From assembly GCA_950097015.1 (NCBI GenBank), contig CATNEN010000031.1:992001-1056000 (forward strand): DNA of 64,000 nt, given 5' to 3'. The notes below the pieces were generated by a model. The model saw only the letters and a list, made by a program, of their open reading frames with translations, ran no database searches and had not been told where the DNA came from. Every line of letters begins with the position of its first letter. Within the stretch, counting starts at the first letter, position 1. The position numbers were made by a program, and so were the translations under genes. The DNA comes from Macrostomum hystrix (Eukaryota; Platyhelminthes; Macrostomidae). This document shows, piece by piece, positions 10,751-22,700 of the stretch.

Positions 10751-13700
10751 TCACACCTCGGCCTCAGCAATGTCCTTCTCATCCACGGGCTTGGTCAGCA
10801 TCGGATCGTTCTTCTTGCCCAGGATGTCCATCAGCGACTGCGGCATGAAGTACGGCCTTTCTGCCGAGCCGTCATTGCGCTCCAGGTCCTCCACTGCAAG
10901 GGATTTGGGAATCAAGGATTGAGGATCAGCTTGGTGGGGTATGGGATAATGGATCAGATTGGTGGGATATGGGATAATGGATCAGCTTGGTGGGATATGG
11001 GATAATGGATCAGCTTGGTGGGATATGGGATAATGGATCAGCTTGGTGGGATATGGGATAATGGATCAGCTTGGTGGGATATGGGATAATGGATCAGCTT
11101 GGTGGGATATGGGATAATGGATCAGCTTGGTGGGATATGGGATAATGGATCAGCTTGGTGGGATATGGGATAATGGATCAGCTTGGTGGGGTATGGGATA
11201 ATGGATCAGCTTGGTGGGATATGGGATAATGGATCAGCTTGGTGGGGTATGGGATAATGGATTAGCTTGGTGGGATATGGGATAATAGATAATACACAAA
11301 ATTGGAGGATAATATACAGCTGAGGGATAACAAGTGCCAAGTGAATACTTACGGAAGCACAAGAACATGGTGTCAACGCCCATGTTGTAGACGGACAGAA
11401 ACAAGCAGGCGCAGAAGTAGGCGAACACTACAATGATCTGAAGAGGTATGAGAATTGTGACAAATGCCATACACAAACATAAATTAGGCGTCGCATTAAG
11501 ACATAGGGCGTTAAAGTTAAGGATTCGAGCTCGGGACCTACGGTGCAGGATTCGAGCTCGAGGCAGGATAGGTTAAAAGGTAGTTGATTCTTAAATAACT
11601 TTCAATCATAAAAACACGAATAAGACAAAAAATCAGTTATTTCACTCACTTAACGTGGAAAGGATGTGACCTTCATACGTGTATTATAAGTCTACCCCTT
11701 TTTACATTCTAGATCTGCTAGTAGATTTGCTAACCCTAAGCACAATAGCCAGCTGATTCTATAGCTAAAACTTGTACTTTTATAATAGCATTACTGCTTC
11801 CCATTTGCAAGACTGTAATATAGTGCTATAATTTGGTGCATTACTCAAAGCTGTGACAACAGATAACCATTTTAATTCAGAATGCTGATGTTACACGCAA
11901 TGTTTTTAGTGTGACAACAGATAACCATTTGAATTCAGAATGCTGATGTTACACGCAATGTTTTTAGTGTGACAATAAAACTTATTAAAAGCCGCAACTG
12001 AAATTCCTACCTAGTGAGCGAATAGCAGGCAAGACAGGTAGCGGAGCAAAGTTACACGCGCCAGTTAACTAAAGTAGCCTAGGAACACACACGGGACACA
12101 CACAGAGGCCCGCTCATGTTATTGCGTGTGTCCTATATAAAGAAGGGAAATTAGATTTGCCTTCCCCTGGGCTCTTGCATGAGTCAACTGAAAGTGCAGC
12201 CATTCATTCATCACCCAGCAGACAAAAGAATGACGGCTGGCTAGCTACATGGCTTATTGGTTTGATTGACTCATTCATCGATGCTTAGAGTTGAGAAGGC
12301 CCTCCAATGCGAGTTAGGCAAACTGGCTTTTGTGTCAATTGTCACGCTAGTCTGTCAGCTAACAGCGGTATCGCGCTTGCCAGAACCGCACAGTTTACAG
12401 GCTAAAAGCTGCGTTCTCACACGCAACAATAGGCGATTTAGTACTATTATTTTCTTCTAAAGTAGATTAAGAGGTAATAGCCTCTTAAGAGGTAAGGTGG
12501 TTAGATGGTAGATTCAATGAATGTCAGACAGTAGATTCATAGGGTGTCAGACAGTAGATTCATAGGTGTCAGACAGTAGATTCATAGGGTGTCAGACAGT
12601 AGATTCATAGGGTGTCAGACAGTAGATTCATAGGTGTCAGACAGTAGATTCATAGGGTGTCAGACAGTAGATTCATAGGGTGTCAGACAGTAGATTCATA
12701 GGGTGTCAGACAGTAGATTCATAGAGAGTCAGACAGTAGATTCAGTGCGTCAGACAGTAGATTCATAGGGTGTCAGACAGTAGATTCATAGGGTGTCAGT
12801 CAGTAGATTCATAGGGTGTCAGACAGTAGATTCATAGGGTGTCAGACAGTAGATTCATAGGGTGTCAGACAGTAGATTCATAGGGTGTCAGACAGTAGAT
12901 TCATAGGGTGTCAGACAGTAGATTCATAGGGTGTCAGACAGTAGATTCATAGGGTGTCAGACAGTAGATTCATAGAGAGTCAGACAGTAGATTCATAGGG
13001 TGTCAGACAGTAGATTCATAGGGTGTCAGACAGTAGATTCATAGGGTGTCAGACAGTAGATTCATAGGGTGTCAGACAGTAGATTCATAGGTGTCAGACA
13101 GTAGATTCATAGGGTGTCAGACAGTAGATTCATAGGGTGTCAGACAGTAGATTCATAGGGTGTCAGACAGTAGATTCATAGGGTGTCAGACAGTAGATTC
13201 ATAGAGAGTCAGACAGTAGATTCAGTGCGTCAGACAGTAGATTCATAGGGTGTCAGTCAGTAGATTTATAGGGTGTCAGACAGTAGATTCATAGGGTGTC
13301 AGACAGTAGATTCATAGAGAGTCAGACAGTAGATTCATAGGGTGTCAGACAGTAGATTCATAGGGTGTCAGACAGTAGATTCATAGGGTGTCAGACAGTA
13401 GATTCATAGGGTGTCAGACAGTAGATTCATAGGGTGTCAGACAGTAGATTCATAGGGTGTCAGACAGTAGATTCATAGGGAGTCAGAAAGTAGACTCATA
13501 GGGTGTCAGGCAGCAGATGAAAGCATTAAAATACTAAATGATTAGCTGTGATTAAGCGAAACCTATAATGCACACTTGTTAATTGGTAAATCAAACTTTA
13601 AATCATAAAAAATATAAAATAGACGCAACAATTATTCTTGAGTGGGGTCTCAGTTCGCGAATACGTGGCCTCTGTGCCGGTAGACTCCTTGTGTATGGAG

Positions 13701-16700
13701 TTGGTGGACTTGCGTTGTGGCAGGCGGCTGACTATGGGTTGTCAATGGGCCTGATTTGTGTAGTGTAAGGTGGCGGAGTTGTGGGGTGTCAGGTGGCAGA
13801 TTTGTGGGGTGTCAGGTGGCGGATTTGTGGGATGTCAGGTGGCGGATTTGTGGGGTGTCAGGTGGCGGATTTCCGGGGTGTCAGGTGGCGGATTTGTGGG
13901 GTGTCAGGTAGCGGATTTGTGGGGTGTCAGGTGGTGGATTAGCGGGGTGTCAGGATGTGGATTCTTTGGGAACTAGGGAGTTTAGTCAAATCTGGGATTT
14001 GAATCAGTCCACAGAATTCTGATGGGTTCGTATTAGCATTTGTGGCTTTAAAAATAAAAATAGGAGCATTTTCCTTTAGCTTCTTCTTGCAAAGAAGGCA
14101 GGCTCCTGTTACCAGCAGCTGCTCCTAGAGGCAACAGAGGCACTTACAATCACCGGTACAAGGTTGTAATTAAGATCCTTTGGAGTCAAGCTGTCAATAA
14201 AGGCAAGCCTGCTGCCAATTGTTCCATCAAATGTGAAGAAGAATAGTGCACCTAAGCAGAGTTAGTAATGGCGACAGAGGAAGATAAAGGGACATTAAGC
14301 GCAACAGTGCAAATAATAGCGGGAGGAAAATCCAAACAAATACGAGACAATTAGTCCTGGGGCCATTGTTGCAGACTTTGATGTCGCGTGCAAATATTGT
14401 ACTCATATTTTTAGGGTATGAAAGAAACAAAAAAGAAATAGAAAAAAACAAGGCATGCGGTCATAAGGAGAGGTGCGATACCAGCTGCGATTCTAGCTGC
14501 GATGCCAGCTGCGATTCTAGCTGTGATGCCAGCTGCGATTCTAGCTATGATACCAGCTGCAATTCTAGCTACGATACCAGCTGCGATTCTAGCTATGCTA
14601 CCAGCTGCGATTCTATCTACGATACCAGCTGTGATTCTAGCTATGATACCAGCTGAGATTCTTGCTACGATACCAGATGCGATTCTAGCTACGATACCAG
14701 CTGCGATTCTAGCTATGATACCATCTGCAATTCTAGCTACGATACCAGCTGCGATTCTAGCTATGATACCAGCTGCGATTCTAGCTATGATACCAGCTGA
14801 GATTCTAGCCATGATACCATCTGCAATTCTAGCTACGATACCAGCTGCGATTCTAGCTATGCTACCAGCTGCGATTCTATCTACGATACCAGCTGTGATT
14901 CTAGCTATGATACCAGCTGAGATTCTTGCTACGATACCAGATGCGATTCTAGCTACGATACCAGCTGCGATTCTAGCTATGATACCAGCTGCGATTCTAG
15001 CTACGATACCAGCTGCGATTTTAGCTACGATACCAGCTGCGATTCTATCTACGATACGAGCTGCGATTCTATCTACGATACCAGCTGTGATTCTAGCTAT
15101 GATACCAGCTGAGATTCTTGCTACGATACCAGATGCGATTCTAGCTACGATACGAGCTGCGGTTCTAGCAACGATATTCTAGCTTTAAAGAGAATAAACT
15201 TAAAAGAACATTGCATGCACTATTGAAAATAATAAACAATGGTCACGACATTTTACCTTCCGGACAGATGTAATACGCAGGCAACATCAAATAGCATGTA
15301 AACAAGCTACTTTAAGTTTTAAAAAGTTGCTCGTTATACATGTCGACACAACGTTCACAAAAATAGACAACATAAAGAAAATGTGCACAACGATAACAAT
15401 AAGAGTTAGATGTTAAATACGTTTAACAGTAACGCCATGAAATGAGTATGTGACACAATGAACCTTCTCTTTACATGCATGCGTGTGAGCATGTTCCTGC
15501 AACATTTCTAACTGCGATTCCTGCAACGATTCTAGCTGCGATTCCTGGAACGATTCTAGCTGCGATTCCTGCGACGATTCTAGCTTCGACTATATATTTT
15601 TTCGTGACACAATCCTAAGCTCAACTTGTCAGATTAAACAACATACGAGGCAAACAAAATCCCATTAAGCAAAGCTAGAGATGGAATAATTCCAGATTTT
15701 TGAAGCTGAAAGCCGTTCACCAAGAAAATATGGAAAATGGCTTTCTAAAAAAACTATGCCTAGGTAGGCTTTGGACTACTAGTGTCTTACTATCGGCACG
15801 GCGTAGCTGTGCGCCACTCCAGTCTTCGTCATCGGCTCGTCATGCGGATGCAAGAAGAAGTTGAAGATTGCAACTGTGACAAAAGCAGATTATCGGTTAT
15901 TAGAATGCGCTCAATGGTTTCTTTTAAAATAGTCCACAACTTTTACAGATTCCATTTGAAAAAAAATCATGAAAGCCAAGTTGTAAAATTAGCTATAAGT
16001 ATTATTTAAACTGACGAATAAAATTTTGAAATGAATAAAAGGAGAATTAATTAAAACTTTTTTTGGATTATTGACACTTGCAGCACATTCTAAAAGTACA
16101 CGATTAATTCCATAAAAACGTTTCTTATATTAGAAGCTATACAAAAGCTATCAAACTCAGCATACAAAAGTTTTAAAACTGGATTATTTTTATGGCAGGC
16201 AGACTTTTCTAGCCTCATTGTTTTGAGACTATAGAAATATTAGCGACTAATTCTATGTACTAGTTAACATATTAAATACTTTCTGCTTGAACTGCTAGAA
16301 AACAGCTACTAGATCTAGAGATCCTTTCTGTTTTGAAAGGTACAAGATCTAGAGATCCTTCATGTTTTGAAAGGTACTAGATCTAGAGATCCTTCATGTT
16401 TTGAAAGGTACTAGATCTAGAGATCCTTCCTGTTTTGAAAGGTACTAGATCTAGAGATCCTTCCTGTTTTGAAAGGTACTAGATCTAGAGATCCTTTATG
16501 TTTTGAAAAGTACAAGATCTAGAGATCCTTCATGTTTTGAAAGGTACTAGATCTAGAGATCCTTTCTGTTTTGAAAGGTACTAGATCTAGAGATCCTTCA
16601 TGTTTTGAAAAGTACAAGATCTAGAGATCCTTCCTGCTTTAAAGGGTACAAGATCTAGAGATCCTTCCTGCTTTGAAAGGTACTAGATCTAAAGATTCTT

Positions 16701-19700
16701 CATGTTTTGAAAATTACAAGATGTAGAGTTACTTGCTGTTTTTGAAGGTACTAGATCTATAAACCCTTCTAGTTTTGAAGGTTCTAGATCTAGAAATCCC
16801 TCCAGTTTTGAAAGGTTTTGGATCTAGAAATCCTTCCTGTTTTGAACGGTCCTAGATGTAGAAATCCCTTAAGTTTTAAACGGTACTAGATCTAGAAATC
16901 CCTCCAGTTTTGAACGGTTCTAGATCTAGAAATCCCAACATTTTTGAAAGGTACTAGATCTAGAGATCCCTCAGTTTAGTATGGTACTAGATCTAGAGAT
17001 CCCTCAGTTTAGTATGGTACTAGATCTAGAGATCCCTCAGTTTAGTATGGTACTAGATCTAGAGATCCCTCAGTTTAGTATGGTACTAGATCTAGAGATC
17101 CCTCAGTTTATTATGGTACTAGATCTAGAGATCCCTCAGTTTAGTATGGTACTAGATCTAGAGATCCCCTCAGTTTAGTATGGTACTAGATCTGGAGATT
17201 CCTTATGTTCTAAAAAAGAGCTTAACCATAAATTTTTCCTGTTCCTACATCAAGGACTTGAGAACCTATCACTCGCTCCAATGTCATTGCGGCAGACCGC
17301 CATAATGTGAGCTGGTCCTGAGCTGGTCCTAGAAGCTCATCAAACATGAAAAATGTATTCTTTGACACAAATCACAAAGGCAAGCAATCAGAAGAGCAAG
17401 CCAGACCAAGCGCTTACCAATAGTGCAAACAATGACTAGTTTGCTAATGAATAAAACAAAGTCGGCCACTTTGTCAACAACGGCCACGCGAACAATATTG
17501 CGCAGGATTAGAAAGAATGAATCTCTGGCCGCCGAGCAGAAATTCCTGCCGTAGATGGCAATCTGAAAAGTGCAAATTGCCATTTAGAATAAGCGAGCAA
17601 TCACACTACTAACAGTATTCTAAAAACACTTTTCTTTAAGCTGAAAGACTTATCTAAACTTGTAGCCACTTTTATATCTAGAAAATGAAAATGTTTCCAA
17701 AAACTTTAACAAAATGCTGGCACTGTGTAATTTAGCAGGATGCGTAATTAAGGGAATTTGCGATTTGGTTCCATGTATAATCTAGGCTTTTAGATTTATA
17801 GATAGATTTTGTTAATTTATAAGGGTGTACAATATAGGGAATTTAGATTATGTAATCTATAAACTCTGCAATGTAATGTAGGGAATGTGCAATTTAGAAT
17901 ATTATGTAATCTATAAAATCTGCAATGTAATGTAGGGAATGTGCAATTTAGAAGAATGTGCGATGTAAGGAATGTGCAATATAGAACAATGTACAATGTA
18001 GGGAATGTGCAATGTAGGGAATGTGCAATTTAGAAGAATTTGTAGCCTATTAAATGTGCAATGTAGGGAATGTGCGATTTGGTAGAATGTGTAATCTATG
18101 AAATGTGCCATGTAGAGAATGTGCAATTTAGAAGAATGTACAATGTAGGGAATGTGCAATTTAGAAGAATGTGCGATGTAGGGAATGTGCAATGTATGGA
18201 ATACGCAATTTAGAAGAATTTGTAATCTATGAAATGTGCAATGTAGGGAACGTGCAAATTACGGAATATGTAAGCAAGGGAATGTGCAATTTATGGCATG
18301 TAAAGTATGAATTCACTGCGTGTGCAATTAAAACAATGTATTATATAAATTTCTAGTAAAGTTTCCCAGACAAGCTCACCAGTATGTAGGCGTTGCGATT
18401 TAGAAACTTCAGACATTTCTCTAGGCACCAGAAGCAGCACTTCAGACATTTGAAGAAGAACTGGCCAACCGGATTCTGACTGTTCTTCAATTTGTGATCC
18501 AGGTACTCTAGGCAGACTCGAATCAGTTGCACAATTGAAATTATCAGCGAGCCGAAAGCGATTGAGCCAAGGTGGTACCTAGAATTCGGTCACTGTTATC
18601 TAAAATAGACTGAAAAACACTACTAATCGCTACTGATAGTAGTCAGTTTCAGATTTACCGAATGCATCGCCAGAAGGAGTTCAGCAGCGGCATGGCCGGT
18701 ATGTCGTCCGGCTTCTTGTAGGCGAAATAGTAGGAGGCGAACGCACCGGCGAGGGTCATCTCGCACAGGGCGTCAACAAAGTTGAATAGCCAGAAGAACA
18801 TGAACACGTTGAATATCTGCATGTAGACTGAGAAGCTGCAACAGGTTCATTTAATTTAACTTTTTGGCAAGAAAGCTCACTTTGATATGCATATCGGACT
18901 ACTGTTAGTAGGAGGCCAAAGAGCCGCCTTAGTCACTTACGTATCGTCGCCGTATTTTAAGAAGCGACACACCGAACCGACAGCATTTGTGGCCTGAGGT
19001 GGGGTGTAAAAACTGAACGAATAGTTTTACGAGGCTCTGAAACATATCTAGGTAAAATGAATATATACTAGAGGGGCGAGTGACGAAGCGGCGACATGTT
19101 TGAGTCTCGCCCCAGATCTCTAAGCTCAAATCCGCGTCGAGGCGACTATGCGATTTTAGCTGCGATTCTAGCTGCGATTCTAGTTGCGATTCTAGCTGCG
19201 ATTCTAGTTGCGATTCTAGCTGCGATTCTAGTTGCGATTCTAGCTGCGATTCTAGTTGCGATTCTAGCTGCGATTCTAGTTGCGATTCTAGCTGCGATTC
19301 TAGTTGCGATTCTAGCTGCGATTCTAGTTGCGATTCTAGCTACGATTCTAGTTGCGATTCTAGCTACGATTCTAGCTGCGATTCTAGTTGCGATTCTAGC
19401 TACGATTCTAGCTGCGATTCTAGTTGCGATTCTAGCTGCGATTCTAGTTGCGATTCTAGCTACGATTCTAGTTGCGATTCTAGCTACGATTCTAGCTGCG
19501 ATTCTAGTTGCGATTCTAGCTGCGATTCTAGTTGCAATTCTAGCTGCGATTCTAGTTGCGATTCTAGCTGCGATTCTCATTGTTGCGATTCTAGCTGCGA
19601 TTCTAGTTGCAATTCTAGCTGCGATTCTAGCTGCGATTCTAGTTGCGATTCTAGCTGCAATTCTAGCTGCGATTCTAGTTGCAATTCTAGCTGCGTTTCT

Positions 19701-22700
19701 AGCTGCGATTCTAGTTGCGATTCTAGCTGCGATTCTAGTTGCGATTCTAGCTGCGATTCTAGTTGCGATTCTAGCTGCGATTCTAGTTGCGATTCTAGCT
19801 GCGATTCTAGCTACGATTCTAGTTGCGATTCTAGTTGCGATTCTAGCTGCGATTCTAGTTGCGATTCTAGCCACGATTCTAGTTGCGATTCTAGCTACGA
19901 TTCTAGCTGCGATTCTAGTTGCGATTTTAGCTACGATTCTAGCTGCGATTCTAGTTGCGATTCTAGCTGCGATTCTAGTTGCGATTCTAGCTACGATTCT
20001 AGTTGCGATTCTAGCTACGATTCTAGCTGCGATTCTAGTTGCGATTCTAGCTGCGATTCTAGTTGCGATTCTAGCTGCGATTCTAGTTGCGATTCTAGCT
20101 ACGATTCTAGCTGCGATTCTAGTTGCGATTCTAGCTACGATTCTAGTTGCGATTCTAGCTGCGATTCTAGTTGCGATTCTAGCTACGATTCTAGTTGCGA
20201 TTCTAGCTACGATTCTAGCTGCGATTCTAGTTGCGATTCTAGCTACGATTCTAGTTGCGATTCTAGCTGCGATTCTAGTTGCGATTCTAGCTACGATTCT
20301 AGTTGCGATTCTAGCTACGTTACTAGCCACGATTCTAGCTTAGTTGTCATGGGCCCGCACCCCCAGTCGACGGACTGAACAGCTGTACACAGCTGTTGTA
20401 TGCATTCAATAGCTGCGGCTGTGCCCACAAGTTGCTCATGTGCCCTAAGTAAGATTTTAGGCCCAGTGGAAAGAGTTTTTTGGCACGTCCAATTAGAGAA
20501 TTTTTTATTCAGAGTCGCAAAACTCACATTTGGATCGCAGGGGACTAGCCGATTGAGCATGGAATCGATGCGCTGCTTAGCCTGGTCTGTGCTAAATGCG
20601 CTAAAGTTGAAATCGACCAGATCCGTGTCGTTTTCCATCTGGCGCATAACCGGCTTTCCCATGCTGCTGATGTGCATGGCGGTGATGACAAAGAATACGA
20701 GAATGCCAAACTGTAGCACAAACGGCAGTAGGGGAAACACCAGGCAGGACATCATGTGGCTCAGGCATCTGCTAGTGTGAGCGATCAACGCAATGGCAAT
20801 GCAGATTCGCTGACGAAGCCAGATTAGCAGGAACAGAACAATGATGAGCAGGCTGCCGGAGGCGATGGCTAGAATCAGCCAGGTGCCAGACAGGTGCATA
20901 TAGTAGCCAAAGTCGAATGTGAGCTTGGTGTTCTTCTCCAGAGAGTCGGACTGGCCACGCAAGGTCACGTATTTGTAAATGGTGAAAGCGGTGGCGGCCG
21001 CAAACAGCAGTACAAACAGGCCAATGGATAGGATCACGATTGGCTTAGCTATGAAGCGCAGAAGCAGCACCCACAGCAGGCTGACAGCAACTGCCAGCAT
21101 GCAGCCGCCTATCATCCATTGCCAGGAGTTAACCACGTCCTCGAACAGGGCCTGCAGAACACATGGGTAAGCGTAGGCTGACTGTATGACTGCAAAAACT
21201 GTCTAAGCTGACTGTGTGAGTGCAATAACTGTCTAAGCTGACTGTGTGACTGCAATAACTGTCTAAGCTGACTGTGTGACTGCAATAACTGTCTAAGCTG
21301 ACTGTGTGACTGCAATAACTGTCTAAGCTGACTGTGTGAGTGCAATAACTGTCTAAGCTGACTGTGTGACTGCAATAACTGTCTAAGCTGACTGTGTGAC
21401 TGCAATAACTGTCTAAGCTGACTGTGTGACTGCAATAACTGTCTAAGCTGACTGTGTGACTGCAATAACTGTCTAAGCTGACTGTGTGACTGCAATAACT
21501 GTCTAAGCTGACTGTGTGACTGCAATAACTGTCTAAGCTGACTGTGTGACTGCAATAACTGTCTAAGCTGACTGTGTGACTGCAATAACTGTCTAAGCTG
21601 ACTGTGTGACTGCAATAACTGTCTAAGCTGACTGTGTGACTGCAATAACTGTCTAAGCTGACTGTGTGACTGCAATAACTGTCTAAGCTGACTGTGTGAC
21701 TGCAATAACTGTCTAAGCTGACTGTGTGACTGCAATAACTGTCTAAGCTGACTGTGTGACTGCAATAACTGTCTAAGCTGACTGTGTGACTGCAATAACT
21801 GTCTAAGCTGACTGTGTGACTGCAATAACTGTCTAAGCTGACTGTGTGACTGCAATAACTGTCTAAGCTGACTGTGTGACTGCAATAACTGTCTAAGCTG
21901 ACTGTGTGACTGCAATAACTGTCTAAGCTGACTGTCAGTGACTGGCATTGCCGTGAAAGAAGCTAAAAGTACCTGCAGGTAGCCGTAGACTTTGATAAAC
22001 CTGGCCATTGTGTTGGTGCCACGGCGCACAGTGTCAGCAATAATGGTGCGGTTATTGGCGCTAGTCAGGTTGCTAGGCAGGCTCTTCATGTCGCTAACTA
22101 GCTGGCCGCCTACGTCTTTGAGTACTTTGGGTAGGCAGCGGCCCAGCATGCTAACAGAGGGCAGGTTATAGGGCGCACAGATTCGCTTCCGAACAAGATC
22201 TCGAATGCTCATAGCCTGATACTCGGCCTCCATAGCGTTGCGGCCGTCTAAGCAGATCATTTGTTCGCGATTCGATTTCGAGATGCTTTTCGGCTGGCCA
22301 TTTAAATCACCGCCAGTCTCCAGTAGATGAGGCGGCAGCCAGGCCCAGAGTTGAGTTGGGCAGGCGGTAACGCACACCTGAGGTGTTGGACAGCCCAGCT
22401 GCACAGCGGCCAGGCCCATACGGGCGCATACGGTCAGGTCGAAGAATACTAGGCGGGTGCGGTTTCTGAGGGAATAGGAGCAGCCAGTAGAATGGCTTGT
22501 TTCATTTTTAATACCAGCAACCACAGGGTAATATAACCCTTCAATTATTTGGCTAGCTATTTTTTACGCTTGTATATTTTACTTACATAAGGTCCATTGG
22601 TAAGACTTAAGGTGTATTGGTAAGGCTTAATGTCGATTGGTAAGACTTAAGGTGCATTGGTAAGGCTTAAGGTGTATTGGTAAGGTTTAAGGTGCATTGG

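Noticed and set aside
19096-20343. Reading frames of about 400 codons on both strands (AILVAILA and ARIATRIA)
   Set aside because: Produced by a 12-bp period that lacks stop codons on both strands. It lies in an SLC44 intron.
20315-22524. Prominin-like five-helix protein
   Set aside because: First considered because of the long loops and helices. The [16 protein letters not shown] and [14 protein letters not shown] motifs fix it as SLC44.
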